64,000 nt of DNA from Bacillota bacterium. Its GTDB lineage: Bacteria; Bacillota; Clostridia; Lachnospirales; Lachnospiraceae. A program made the position numbers and the translations under genes. Within the stretch, counting starts at the first letter, position 1; each line of letters starts with the position of its first letter. This document shows positions 17,857 to 26,714 of the stretch, piece after piece. The notes under the pieces were generated by a model. That model saw only the letters and a list, made by a program, of their open reading frames with translations. It was not told where the DNA came from and made no database searches. Where the stretch lies: positions 1 to 64,000 of the forward strand of contig JAFAFU010000073.1 in assembly GCA_023423335.1 (NCBI GenBank), read 5' to 3'.

Positions 17857-18060
17857 TCATTCGATCCTGCAGCCGACATGTTCAATCTGATTTCGGATTG
17901 CATCTTCATTGGTATGATAGTTATAATCCACTTCGATGGAACCGCGCCGAAGATCGACATTTACCTTTTTCACGCCGTCCAAGTCATCCAATGCATTTTT
18001 AACCTGGGTTTTTACTATTGTATTACGTAAGCCGTTTACATTACAATGAAATCTGTTCAT
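17857..18060 (-). CDS. Small HMA-like ferredoxin-fold protein lacking the metal CxxC
   Basis: A 67-residue cytosolic protein with the beta-alpha-beta-beta-alpha-beta pattern of heavy-metal-associated domains. ALDDLDGVKKVNVDLRRGSIEVDY matches the second half of CopZ-like chaperones closely. The metal loop, normally GMxCxxC, reads NGLRNTIV, so both cysteines are absent. The only cysteines are Cys6, upstream, and Cys64, near the C-terminus. It therefore probably does not bind copper in the usual way. It is convergent with the zinc-ribbon gene and divergent from the LysR gene. GGAAAGG lies about 13 bases before its ATG, a little distant. Confidence 0.72.
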   Translation of the reverse strand: MNRFHCNVNGLRNTIVKTQVKNALDDLDGVKKVNVDLRRGSIEVDYNYHTNEDAIRNQIEHVGCRIE

Positions 18061-18209
18061 ACTCTGTACCAGCCTTTCCAGGAAGAATCCCTAAACATAT
18101 GCATGAAAAAGTTACTGATGAGGATATGAATCCTCATGGATAGTTTTCGGCCGGGAATAGGATTTTATTATATAAATTCTTGCTTTTTACATATTCGACG
18201 ATATAAGGA

Positions 18210-18238
18210 TTGTATAACCGGGTACACAATGATATAAT
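18210..18238 (+). promoter_or_regulatory. Promoter of the LysR gene at 18281
   Basis: TTGTAT (18210-18215) and a perfect TATAAT (18233-18238) are 17 bases apart and 43 bases upstream of the start codon. Confidence 0.65.
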
Positions 18239-18280
18239 GCTGGGCATATAGATTATTATGGCTCCATAAGGAGAAATTAT

Positions 18281-19195
18281 ATGAATATTGATCTGGAATA
18301 CTATAAAATATTTTATCATGTCGCAAAGGCGGGAAGCTTTACTCAAGCAGGAGAGGAGCTTTGCGTCTCGCAGCCGGCAGTCAGCCAGGCAATCAAGCTG
18401 CTGGAGACGAACCTTGGCAGCCGACTGTTCATGCGCATCCCCAAAGGGGTGAAGCTGACTCCGGAAGGAGAGGTGTTATTTTCCTATGTTCAAAGAGGCT
18501 ATGAATATATCCTGATGGGGGAAGCACAGTTTCGCAAGATGCTTGATCTGGAGAACGGGGAGATCCGCATCGGAGCCAGTGATATGACCCTGCAGTTTTA
18601 TCTGCTGCCATATCTGGAACAATTCCATGAGAGATTTCCGGGAATTAAGGTGACTGTGACCAATGCTCCGACGCCGGAGACTCTGGAATTTATGTATGAG
18701 GGCAGGATTGATTTCGGAATTATCAGCGAACCCTTTGATGCACGACCGGAGATTGATTTTATACCGGTCCGGGAGATTCAGGATATCTTTGTTGCAGGAA
18801 GCCGGTTCCGTGAGCTGGAAGGGCGGAACCTGGATTATACTCAGCTGGAGAAGCTTCCGATTATCTGTCTGGAGCACAATACCAGTACCCGTAAATTCAT
18901 TGACGAGTTTCTTAAGACCAACAAAGTTGTACTAAAACCTGAGTTTGAGCTGGCAATGAGTGACATTATCGTGAAATTTGCGGCCCGTAACCTGGGGATT
19001 GGCTGCGTAGTGGAGGATTTTGCGAAGGAATATATCGAGAGCAAAAGACTGTTCCAATTAAAATTTAGTACGGAAATACCGAAGAGACATTTTTGTATCA
19101 TTACGGGAAGGCTGAATCCGATATCTTCTGCGGCGAAGGAATTGCTCCGGATGCTGAAGCTTCCTGCGGGTGCAGAGCAGCATATGGAAATATGA
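18281..19195 (+). CDS. LysR-family transcriptional regulator
   Basis: A 304-residue regulator. The N-terminal winged helix-turn-helix reads YYKIFYHVAKAGSFTQAGEELCVSQPAVSQAIKLLE (split here: the recognition part is SQPAVSQAIK, near residue 30). The rest is a type-2 periplasmic-binding-like effector domain with IRIGASDMTLQFYLLPYLEQF at its start. Members act as tetramers and respond to a small ligand, often a pathway intermediate. The ligand is not predictable here. AAGGAG is well placed before ATG 18281. dUTPase follows 54 bases downstream on the same strand, but a regulatory link between the two is not evident. It resembles the second LysR protein at 48385. Confidence 0.9.
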   Translation: MNIDLEYYKIFYHVAKAGSFTQAGEELCVSQPAVSQAIKLLETNLGSRLFMRIPKGVKLTPEGEVLFSYVQRGYEYILMGEAQFRKMLDLENGEIRIGASDMTLQFYLLPYLEQFHERFPGIKVTVTNAPTPETLEFMYEGRIDFGIISEPFDARPEIDFIPVREIQDIFVAGSRFRELEGRNLDYTQLEKLPIICLEHNTSTRKFIDEFLKTNKVVLKPEFELAMSDIIVKFAARNLGIGCVVEDFAKEYIESKRLFQLKFSTEIPKRHFCIITGRLNPISSAAKELLRMLKLPAGAEQHMEI

Positions 19196-19249
19196 TAAAT
19201 TCACAAATGTAGCCTTAAGCTAATATGTATATATAATAACGGAGGACTT

Positions 19250-19783
19250 ATGAAGAGAATAGCGCAATTTCAAAAAGTGAGCTTTGAGCAGTTTTATCAC
19301 AGCTGGCTGGATACCTTTTACGGGAACAGTCATAATGACAATAAGGAATTATCCGAAATGACCCGGCATATTTATGATAAAATTATGCTGCCAAGGAGGG
19401 CGACAAAGGGGTCGGCGGGCTATGATTTTTTCAGTCCCCTGGCCTTTACACTAAAACCCGGTGAGGGGATCAAGATACCTACCGGCATTCGGGCCAGGAT
19501 TGACGGGGGATGGGTTCTGCAATGCTATCCCAGAAGCGGGCTGGGTTTTAAGTACCGCCTGCAGATGAACAACACCGTGGGTATCATTGACAGTGATTAT
19601 TATGGTTCCGATAATGAGGGACATATCTTCTGTAAGATTACCAATGACAGCAGGGAAGGCAAGGCTGTAACCATTGAGGAAGGGATGGGCTTTATGCAGG
19701 GGATCTTCATGGAATATGGGATCACCGTAGATGATAATACGGAGGACATCCGTAACGGCGGTTTCGGAAGCACCACAAGGTAA
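19250..19783 (+). CDS. dut: dUTP diphosphatase (trimeric dUTPase family)
   Basis: A 177-residue protein with all five dUTPase motifs in order. These are motif 1 RATKGSAGYDFFS, motif 2 PRSGLGFK, motif 3 NTVGIIDSDYYG, motif 4 GMGFMQGIF (with G-x-G-F-x-Q for the usual G-x-R-F-A-Q), and motif 5 GGFGSTTR. It hydrolyses dUTP to dUMP and keeps uracil out of DNA. A 45-residue N-terminal extension before motif 1 is longer than in classical dUTPases and resembles other clostridial homologues. ACGGAGG precedes ATG 19250. A dCTP deaminase relation is possible but motif 3 favours dUTPase. Confidence 0.88.
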   Translation: MKRIAQFQKVSFEQFYHSWLDTFYGNSHNDNKELSEMTRHIYDKIMLPRRATKGSAGYDFFSPLAFTLKPGEGIKIPTGIRARIDGGWVLQCYPRSGLGFKYRLQMNNTVGIIDSDYYGSDNEGHIFCKITNDSREGKAVTIEEGMGFMQGIFMEYGITVDDNTEDIRNGGFGSTTR

Positions 19784-19861
19784 GTAAGAAGACAAAGTAC
19801 CGTATCGCTTACGGCGGTTGGTTTAATAACAACAGGCGGATTACCAAAATAGGAGGAAACT

Positions 19862-20560
19862 ATGGCCGGGCTTGCAGCACATTTAATCATTACCAGAGAG
19901 ATACATAAGCTTTTACCGGAGGGTACGATAGGGGATGTGGGACAGTTTTATGCCGGGTCGATCGCACCGGATGCAATCCATGTCAGAGAGAATTATATCA
20001 GGTCGGATAAGAAGCATATCCATCTCAGGGATGATATTCCGGACAAGGATTTCATAGAGGAGGCCTCTCTGAAGCTGTTCCGCCAGCGGGTTTCAGATTT
20101 TATACTTGAGCATAGGAACAGGGAGGATGGTCTGCTGGATGCATATCGGGGCTATGTGGTTCATCTACTGACGGATGAGTTATACCTGCTGACGATACGG
20201 CAGGAATTTGTCCAAAGGATGAAGGAACTGGGTATTTCTCAGCAGGACAGGGAGTTTTTCCACCGGGTGGTTAATGATATGCACCGCAATGATTTTCTCC
20301 TGATTTACAATGACAGGGAGACGGCAGAGATCAAATATCATCTGGAGCAGGTAAAGCCTTTTGGGATGGAGCCATATCTTACAAAAGAAGAGATCAGCGA
20401 AAGCCGCAAGTGGGTTATCAACCGCTTCTTCTATGAAGAATATGAACTGTTGGAACCGGTTTATACCAGCTTTGAAAGCACAAAGGAGTTTGTCCGTATG
20501 GCAGCCGCGGATATAAAAAACAGGCTGTCCGGGGGCGGCAGCCTGCCTTCCATGTTTTGA
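19862..20560 (+). CDS. Zinc-dependent phospholipase C-like protein
   Basis: A 232-residue, mostly helical protein with no signal peptide. It has histidine and aspartate motifs typical of the clostridial 'zinc dependent phospholipase C family' hypothetical proteins. These are LAAHLIITREI at the N-terminus, FYAGSIAPDAIH (about residue 30), a run of HIHLRDD, and YRGYVVHLLTDELY (about residue 97). The metal ligands would come from these His/Asp residues. The real substrate is unknown, and a phospholipase activity has to my knowledge not been shown for this subgroup. AGGAGG precedes ATG 19862. It follows dut by 78 bases and may be co-transcribed. Confidence 0.7.
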   Translation: MAGLAAHLIITREIHKLLPEGTIGDVGQFYAGSIAPDAIHVRENYIRSDKKHIHLRDDIPDKDFIEEASLKLFRQRVSDFILEHRNREDGLLDAYRGYVVHLLTDELYLLTIRQEFVQRMKELGISQQDREFFHRVVNDMHRNDFLLIYNDRETAEIKYHLEQVKPFGMEPYLTKEEISESRKWVINRFFYEEYELLEPVYTSFESTKEFVRMAAADIKNRLSGGGSLPSMF

Positions 20561-20573
20561 CGGCGGATAGATG

Positions 20574-20966
20574 TTATTCCGTGAGTTCGATATAATTTCC
20601 GTCCGGGTCCAGGATACCGCTTTCGTAGTAGCCGTCTCCGGTAATTCTGGGCCGGCTGGCAACAAGGCAGCCGGCCTGTTCCAGAGCTTTTGTCAATGAG
20701 TCCACTTTGTCCCTGCTGCCGACGCTGAAGGCCAGATGCGCATAGCCTGGAATACCATCCCGGGAGGACTGGTCTCTCCTTTCCGGCATCTCCGGCCTGG
20801 TCATGATTTCCAGCCGGGTTGAGTCCTCAAACGTGAGGAAATAGGTCCGCAGCCCGGTCATCTTATTATGATAACCCTGATTGCAGCCGGCGTTAAAAAA
20901 GTCCATATAGAAGCGGCGCATCCGCTCCAAATCCTCTGTATATAATGCGATATGTTCAATCCGCAT
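20574..20966 (-). CDS. VOC (glyoxalase/bleomycin-resistance) superfamily protein
   Basis: A 130-residue protein with two beta-alpha-beta-beta-beta modules. The four metal ligands of glyoxalase I are kept in order: His in MRIEHIALYT, Glu in TRLEIMTRP, His in YAHLAFSVG and Glu in GNYIELTE. It may therefore be a metal-dependent isomerase, lyase or ring-cleaving enzyme; a lactoylglutathione lyase label would be a guess because clostridia usually lack glutathione. It is convergent with the phospholipase-like gene, with only 13 bases between the stop codons and no clear terminator. A GGGAGG site precedes the start. Confidence 0.82.
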   Translation of the reverse strand: MRIEHIALYTEDLERMRRFYMDFFNAGCNQGYHNKMTGLRTYFLTFEDSTRLEIMTRPEMPERRDQSSRDGIPGYAHLAFSVGSRDKVDSLTKALEQAGCLVASRPRITGDGYYESGILDPDGNYIELTE

Positions 20967-21011
20967 AATCCTGCCTCCCTGATTCTTATTACTTTGTCTA
21001 TTATTTGGCTA

Positions 21012-21078
21012 AAGCCTTTCAAAGCCGTCTCCCTATGGTAACACCGTAGGACTCTACCGTTCCCCAGGCAATATTTTG
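21012..21078. other. Structured, unassigned intergenic segment between the VOC gene and purA
   Basis: On the minus strand a GCCT/AGGC pair encloses two small hairpins (GTAG-AGTC-CTAC and GGT-GTT-ACC) within about 60 bases, as in a compact RNA fold upstream of the VOC gene. I tested it by eye against known riboswitch consensuses and found no match. The rest of 20967-21309 is AT-rich. It presumably carries the purA promoter around 21175-21215, which I cannot place with confidence. Confidence 0.3.
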
Positions 21079-21309
21079 ACCATTATACCATTATTGATGA
21101 ACAAATGTAAATACTCGCACCCTGAGGCAGCAATCGCCTTATCCATAAGAAACAGTTATATTGAATATAATCAATATTGATTTTACTTATGAATATTTAT
21201 ACCTTATACTTAGAAAGTAATTGGAAATACTAATTTTAATTGCAGATGATAGATAAGAAAAATCAAGCAGGGCAGGACTCTCATCTGTATCTTCCAAGGA
21301 GGAATTATA

Positions 21310-22584
21310 ATGGTAAAAGCAATTGTTGGCGCTAACTGGGGCGACGAGGGTAAAGGGAAAATAACGGATATGTTAGGAAAGGAAGCGGATATTATCGTAC
21401 GTTTCCAGGGAGGAAGTAATGCAGGCCATACGATCATTAACGACTACGGCAAATTTGCTCTTCATTTGCTTCCGTCCGGCGTATTCTATAAGCATACCAC
21501 CAGCGTGATCGGAAATGGTGTGGCACTGAATATTCCATACCTGTTCAACGAGATTAAATCATTGGTGGATCGTGGAGTTCCAATGCCGAATATAAAGGTA
21601 TCCGACCGTGCACAGATCATGATGCCATATCATATATTATTCGATCAATACGAAGAGGAGAGACTGGGCGGCAAATCCTTCGGTTCCACAAAATCAGGCA
21701 TCGCTCCGTTCTATTCCGATAAATACGCTAAAATCGGTTTCCAGGTATCCGAATTATTTGATGAGGAATTACTCAGGGAGAAGATAAACCGGGTATGCGA
21801 GTTTAAGAATATCCTTCTGGAACACCTGTATCATAAGCCGTCCATTAATCCGGAGGAATTGTTTGAGACAATGCTGGATTACAGAAGAATGGTAGAGCCC
21901 TATGTATGCGATGTTTCGGTCTATCTTCACGAAGCAATCAGCGGGGGTAAGAATATTCTGCTGGAAGGACAGCTTGGAGCTTTAAAGGACCCGGATTTTG
22001 GTATCTATCCGATGGTTACCTCCTCCTCTACCTTAGCTGCATATGGTGCTATCGGCGCCGGTATTCCTCCTTATGAAATCAAGGAAATTGTCACCGTTGT
22101 GAAGGCATATTCCAGCGCAGTCGGCGCCGGTGAGTTTGTCAGTGAGATATTTGGAGAAGAGGCGGACGAGCTTAGAAGAAGAGGCGGAGATGCCGGTGAA
22201 TACGGTGCTACGACCGGAAGGCCCAGACGTATGGGCTGGTTTGATGCGGTAGCCTCCCGTTATGGCTGCAGAATGCAGGGAGCAACCGAGGTTGCGCTGA
22301 CAGTTCTGGACGTCCTGGGATATCTGGATGTACTGCCGGTCTGCGTGGGCTATGAAATCGATGGTGTGGTATCCAGGGATTTCCCGACTACGATAAAGCT
22401 TGCAAAGGCCAAGCCGGTGTATGAATATCTTCCCGGCTGGAAGCAGGAGATCAGAGGCATCAGAAACTATAGGGAGCTGCCCCAAAACTGCAGGAATTAT
22501 ATTGAATTCATCGAGAAAGAGCTGGAGGTACCGATTACCCTGGTATCCAACGGCCCGGGACGGGATGAGGTTATCAGAAGATAA
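21310..22584 (+). CDS. purA: Adenylosuccinate synthetase
   Basis: The 424-residue enzyme joins IMP and aspartate with GTP to make adenylosuccinate, the first step from IMP to AMP. The N-terminal GANWGDEGKGKITDML holds the catalytic Asp and the glycine-rich GTP loop. FQGGSNAGHTI contains the catalytic histidine. Further conserved blocks are GSTKSGIAPFYSDKY, LLEGQLGALKDPDFGIYP and TTGRPRRMGWFD. Residue pattern and length are normal. AAGGAGG lies just before ATG 21310. It is a single-gene unit ending at a clear terminator, away from purC-F-B and purL. Confidence 0.96.
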   Translation: MVKAIVGANWGDEGKGKITDMLGKEADIIVRFQGGSNAGHTIINDYGKFALHLLPSGVFYKHTTSVIGNGVALNIPYLFNEIKSLVDRGVPMPNIKVSDRAQIMMPYHILFDQYEEERLGGKSFGSTKSGIAPFYSDKYAKIGFQVSELFDEELLREKINRVCEFKNILLEHLYHKPSINPEELFETMLDYRRMVEPYVCDVSVYLHEAISGGKNILLEGQLGALKDPDFGIYPMVTSSSTLAAYGAIGAGIPPYEIKEIVTVVKAYSSAVGAGEFVSEIFGEEADELRRRGGDAGEYGATTGRPRRMGWFDAVASRYGCRMQGATEVALTVLDVLGYLDVLPVCVGYEIDGVVSRDFPTTIKLAKAKPVYEYLPGWKQEIRGIRNYRELPQNCRNYIEFIEKELEVPITLVSNGPGRDEVIRR

Positions 22585-22601
22585 GGAATGAGATCAAATT
22601 G

Positions 22602-22666
22602 GCTCCGGATCGCAGAAACACGGAAGTATATGGACCTGACCGTGATATGCAGCTCCGGAGCTTTTT
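22602..22666 (+). terminator. Rho-independent terminator after purA
   Basis: GCTCCGGA (22602-22609) pairs with TCCGGAGC (22654-22661), with an inner CACGG/CCGTG pair, and is followed at once by TTTTT. It ends purA. The next 145 bases before putP are AT-rich; no confident promoter was placed there. Confidence 0.85.
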
Positions 22667-22811
22667 ATATTCATCAGACTTTGGCGATATATCGGAGTAA
22701 TACATTACCATGTTAAAATAACGGCTATACAAATGCATATTTATGTATTACAATTAATACTATAGCGGCTTGCGGACAAGCAGGCGATCAATTATATTGG
22801 AGGGTAAATAC

Positions 22812-24377
22812 ATGGGTGGAGACAAATTACAGATTCTTATTGCGATGACTGTTTATATTGCTGCCGTCATCGGAATTGGACTTTATTATGCAAAACGTGC
22901 AAATGAAAGCAGCGGAAACTATCTGATCGGGGGAAGGTCCCTGGGACCTTGGGTAACGGCTATGTCTGCCGAAGCTTCTGATATGAGCGGCTGGCTTTTG
23001 ATGGGACTTCCCGGTGTGGCATATCGCTTAGGACTCAGCGATGCAATCTGGACGGCGATCGGATTATTTGTAGGTACATATCTTAACTGGCTGTTTGTTG
23101 CAAAGCGGCTTCGTACCTATTCCCATGTGGCAGGAGATGCCATCACCATTCCTGATTTCATCAGCAACCGGTTTAAAGAAAATAAGAAAGTTATCTTAAC
23201 AATCGCCGCAGCGTTTGTTCTGGTATTCTTCAGCGCATATGCCGCCAGTTGTTTTATTGCGGTAGGTAAGCTTTTCAGTGCATTATTCGGTGCTGAATAT
23301 ATCTACATGATGCTGATCGGAGCAATATTTGTCGTAGTTTATACCTTTATCGGAGGCTTTCTGGCTGAGAGCGCATCGGATTTCATGCAGGGTATCGTAA
23401 TGATAACTGCCTTGATGGCAGTTCTGATTTTGGGTATCATCCATGCGGGAGGAATCGGCGAAGTAATCGATAATGCAAAGTCAATACCGGGCTTCTTTGA
23501 TTTCTTCGGGATAGCAAACCCGACGATGGTCGGTGACGTACAGCAGCTGGATGCGGCGGGAAGGCCATTATTCGGTGCAGCCGGTAAATACGGTCCGCTG
23601 GTAATCGTATCAACCTTATCCTGGGGTCTGGGTTACTTCGGTATGCCGCAGGTGCTGCTGAAATTTATGGCAATCGAAAAGCCAAATGAGCTGAAGAGAT
23701 CCAGAAGGATTGCTACTATCTGGTGTGCAATTTCTTTAACTGCTGCCGTTGCTATCGGTATCATCGGAAGAGTTCTCTATCCCAGTGAGCTGCTGGTCAA
23801 GAGTGAAACCGAGAATATCTTTATCTTATTATCAAGCAACTTCTTCCTGCCAATCATAGCAGGCTTTGTAATGGCAGGAATTCTGGCGGCAACCATCAGT
23901 TCCTCTGATTCCTATCTGCTGATAGCGGCATCCGCCTTCTCAAAGAATATTTACCATGGAATTCTGAAAAAGGATGCCTCGGATAAACAGGTATTACTCA
24001 TGTCAAGAATTACATTGATTGTGATTGCCATAATAGCGGTAATCATTGCCCTGGATAAAAACAGTGTTATTTTTACCGTAGTTTCCTTTGCCTGGGCAGG
24101 CTTTGGTGCCACCTTCGGACCGGTCATGCTGTTCTCCCTGTTCTGGAAGAGGGTTACGAGATCAGGCGCAGTGGCAGGTATGCTGACCGGCGGTATTACG
24201 GTATTTGTATGGAATAAGCTGATCCGGCCCCTGGGCGGTAATTTTGATATTTATGAATTATTCCCGGCCTTCGTCCTTTCCTGCATCGCAATCGTAGCCG
24301 TATCCCTGCTGACAGAGACGCCTTCGAAGGAAATCCAGGAGGAATTTGAGCTGGTTAAGAACTTTGAACATGAATGA
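22812..24377 (+). CDS. putP: Sodium/proline symporter
   Basis: A 521-residue sodium:solute symporter with about 13 membrane helices. The second helix region WVTAMSAEASDMSGWLLMGLPG matches the sodium and proline site of PutP, including the serine of DMSGW. SEPDF-like ITIPDFISNRF follows as in other PutP proteins. It imports proline with sodium for nutrition or osmoprotection. ATG 22812 is chosen for GGAGGG just upstream; an in-frame TTG at 22770 adds a non-conserved tail. The gene is alone, bounded by terminators on both sides. Substrate assignment within the SSS family rests on motif similarity only. Confidence 0.9.
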   Translation: MGGDKLQILIAMTVYIAAVIGIGLYYAKRANESSGNYLIGGRSLGPWVTAMSAEASDMSGWLLMGLPGVAYRLGLSDAIWTAIGLFVGTYLNWLFVAKRLRTYSHVAGDAITIPDFISNRFKENKKVILTIAAAFVLVFFSAYAASCFIAVGKLFSALFGAEYIYMMLIGAIFVVVYTFIGGFLAESASDFMQGIVMITALMAVLILGIIHAGGIGEVIDNAKSIPGFFDFFGIANPTMVGDVQQLDAAGRPLFGAAGKYGPLVIVSTLSWGLGYFGMPQVLLKFMAIEKPNELKRSRRIATIWCAISLTAAVAIGIIGRVLYPSELLVKSETENIFILLSSNFFLPIIAGFVMAGILAATISSSDSYLLIAASAFSKNIYHGILKKDASDKQVLLMSRITLIVIAIIAVIIALDKNSVIFTVVSFAWAGFGATFGPVMLFSLFWKRVTRSGAVAGMLTGGITVFVWNKLIRPLGGNFDIYELFPAFVLSCIAIVAVSLLTETPSKEIQEEFELVKNFEHE

Positions 24378-24428
24378 TGTTAACCGGGTAAAATAATAAA
24401 TAACAGGTAAAATATGAATTAATAAAAT

Positions 24429-24471
24429 AAAGCCGGATTGGATGCATATTAACATTGTCCAATCCGGTTTT
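24429..24471. terminator. Bidirectional terminator
   Basis: CCGGATTGGA (24433-24442) and TCCAATCCGG (24458-24467) are perfect ten-base arms. TTTTA follows on the plus strand for putP. The A-rich stretch before the left arm gives a T-rich tail on the minus strand for the gene at 24480. Confidence 0.8.
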
Positions 24472-24479
24472 ACATATCC

Positions 24480-24908
24480 TTAATTAAAATATTTAAGTGC
24501 AATTTCTCGAATATGTGGAAGTACATCCGTATCCATGTAATACCTGTTACCATTATAAATCATAGTATCGGATAAGAATGCAAGTTTTATGATTTTATCA
24601 TGCGTTACTAATTCAATAGATATAGCTCCCTCCTTTTTGGGTGCATCAGGCGGTGTTTTCTTTATTTTTAGATCGGCTAATTTATTAAAAATACTCTTTA
24701 TATCATCATTATTATTTATGATAATTTTGGTATCGCCATACCAAAAATGAATAACAAGTAGCTTGTCAGCTAATTCTACAGTAAAAATGTCATCAGATGC
24801 ATTTATGAATGGATTATAATGCTTCTTCACTATTAAAACAACAAATAATAAAATAAAAACCAAAGATACGACTATTTTAAAATATAATTTTGTTCTCAAC
24901 ATAAACAC
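24480..24908 (-). CDS. Small membrane-anchored protein of unknown function
   Basis: A 142-residue protein I do not recognise. One N-terminal membrane helix (about residues 10-27, IVVSLVFILLFVVLIV) is followed by a mixed outer domain with many isoleucine, lysine and asparagine residues. The composition and codons are much more AT-rich than in putP before it or the ABC-F gene after it. It stands back to back with the secreted papain-like protease gene, 276 bases apart, in the same AT-rich island. The layout would fit an anchored partner or inhibitor of the protease, but nothing in the sequence proves this. Confidence 0.65.
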   Translation of the reverse strand: MFMLRTKLYFKIVVSLVFILLFVVLIVKKHYNPFINASDDIFTVELADKLLVIHFWYGDTKIIINNNDDIKSIFNKLADLKIKKTPPDAPKKEGAISIELVTHDKIIKLAFLSDTMIYNGNRYYMDTDVLPHIREIALKYFN

Positions 24909-25184
24909 CTTCTACCTAATATTGGATATTGTATAATAACTATATCACATTAATATCAATAATACAACGTATTACATAAATTTAGATGGGAATAGAATTA
25001 TATTACTTTATCTCTTGTCAAATGATAGCGAATTTAGAAAATAGCGATATATAAATCTAGAAAATTAATCCTAAAAATATGGTAAATAATAACTATAAAT
25101 GTAAATAATAGATGAATCAAGTAATTCTGTATGCTATTATATAAATAAAATTTATTCAAAATCTAATAAGGAGAAAATGTGCAA

Positions 25185-26348
25185 ATGTTTAAAAAATTTA
25201 TTAAGAAGATCATATGCTTTTCATTAATTCTATCAATGTCATTTACATTAATTAGTCCATTATGCGTAAAAGCGGAGGAGGGCACTCTTGGTAAGACTAG
25301 TCCAATAAATGTAGACTCTGACAGTAGAATAACAAAAAATATTACTGAGAGGATACCTAAAAGTGCAACGCAGTTTGTGCATCAAAACTATAAAGAAATA
25401 ATAGATGTTGTTATGTTACATATAGATCAATTTAATGTGGAATCTAGCAACTTAATTGATCTAAAATTGGGTAATCCTTATGTTATTTATGATCTTGATA
25501 TTGATAAACAGGATGAAATATATTTTTACCCAGTATTAAAGGATCATACTGTGGTTCTGGTTATTAGCATAATGGGAACTACAAATGGCTGGAATCTTTC
25601 AGCAAACGAAGATATGGTATCAAAATTAAATAAAATAAGCTATGATAAAATGGATTATATTTTTTATGAATCGAATGGAAATATTGTAGCTGAAAATTCT
25701 GAAGTATTTAGTGTTCTATCAGGCCAAGAGAATCAATTATGTCATAATTTCAAATCATTTGATTTCAACCATAAAATTGAACTTATTTCTAGTAGAATCA
25801 AAGAGTTTGTTAAAACTGATACTTCAATAAAGATAGATCCGAATATAAAGCATTTAGAAAAGGCCACACTTACGCTATACAATCAACAGGGTCAAGGATC
25901 CTATGGAATGTGTTGGGCTGCTTCGGTTGCAACTATTATTAATTATTTGAAAAGGACTAATATAACAGCAATGAATGTTTGTGATAGAGAAGGGGTTGGT
26001 TATGATGAGGGAGGTGATATTAGCTTAAAACAAAAAGCGCTTCTTGATTATGGAATATATTATGATTATGTTCTTTATAGACAAGCATCATGGTCAGAAA
26101 TAACCAAAAATATTGATAATGGAAAGCCACTTGCAGCCTCAAGTCACTATTCCTCCGAAAGGTTTCATGCAGTTACAATCTATGGATATCAAATGTTCTC
26201 AACAAATGATTATATTACTATTTGGAATTCTGGCTTAAATAGCGGAGCAGGAGGCTCACAGATAATTTATTACAATCCGCTTGGGAGTACTTTTGACTAT
26301 GGTAATGCAACATATACTTTATTTCGCTCTTTATGCTATGAAATATAA
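25185..26348 (+). CDS. Secreted papain-like cysteine protease
   Basis: A 387-residue exported protein. A signal peptide (FKKFIKKIICFSLILSMSF... ending near VKA-EEG, about residue 28) leads to a propeptide-like region of about 200 residues. A C-terminal papain-fold domain follows. Its active site reads QGSYGMCWAAS (Gln237, Cys243), RFHAVTIYGY (His328) and IWNSG (Asn348), a complete Gln-Cys-His-Asn set like that of C39-like/C47 (staphopain-type) peptidases. It is AT-rich compared with its neighbours. AAGGAG (25168-25173) is 11 bases before ATG 25185; GTG 25179 is an alternative start. The substrate is unknown. Confidence 0.82.
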   Translation: MFKKFIKKIICFSLILSMSFTLISPLCVKAEEGTLGKTSPINVDSDSRITKNITERIPKSATQFVHQNYKEIIDVVMLHIDQFNVESSNLIDLKLGNPYVIYDLDIDKQDEIYFYPVLKDHTVVLVISIMGTTNGWNLSANEDMVSKLNKISYDKMDYIFYESNGNIVAENSEVFSVLSGQENQLCHNFKSFDFNHKIELISSRIKEFVKTDTSIKIDPNIKHLEKATLTLYNQQGQGSYGMCWAASVATIINYLKRTNITAMNVCDREGVGYDEGGDISLKQKALLDYGIYYDYVLYRQASWSEITKNIDNGKPLAASSHYSSERFHAVTIYGYQMFSTNDYITIWNSGLNSGAGGSQIIYYNPLGSTFDYGNATYTLFRSLCYEI

Positions 26349-26471
26349 TGAAAGTTAATCATAACTTTATGTCCAAGCTATTATAGTTTTGATTAGTTTA
26401 TATATTACATTGTTTAAAAGTTTATAACAAGTTAAATCAAATTATTTATATACTTACCAGAAAAATTATAG

Positions 26472-26514
26472 CAACCGGTGTGATGCTTAAATCAATTGAA
26501 GCATACACCGGTTG
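26472..26514 (+). terminator. Hairpin after the protease gene
   Basis: CAACCGGTGT (26472-26481) pairs perfectly with ACACCGGTTG (26505-26514), and ATGCTT pairs with AAGCAT inside. The following tail is only weakly T-rich. The rest of 26349-26714 shows no gene or confident promoter. Confidence 0.55.
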
Positions 26515-26714
26515 AATCTTTGTATTCCAGATAGAATAAACAACTACCGATCAGTAGGTCATGCCTGGCTTATCTGGCACTTCAGGAAAAACATATGGAC
26601 TTTATATGGTGATTATGATACGATAAGCAGGCAATTTTGTATGGTAAGGTAGCACTGTTTGTCTGGTTATGAGTGGGACAAATGCAACGGCTATATAGAA
26701 AGGTTCGGGAAACG

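Noticed and set aside
21012..21078. Known riboswitch upstream of the VOC gene
   Set aside because: No match by eye to glycine, manganese, fluoride, SAM, cyclic-di-GMP or purine classes; kept only as an unassigned structured segment.
24480..26348. Toxin-antitoxin system
   Set aside because: The genes are divergent, both products are exported or membrane-bound, and neither resembles a known toxin or antitoxin.
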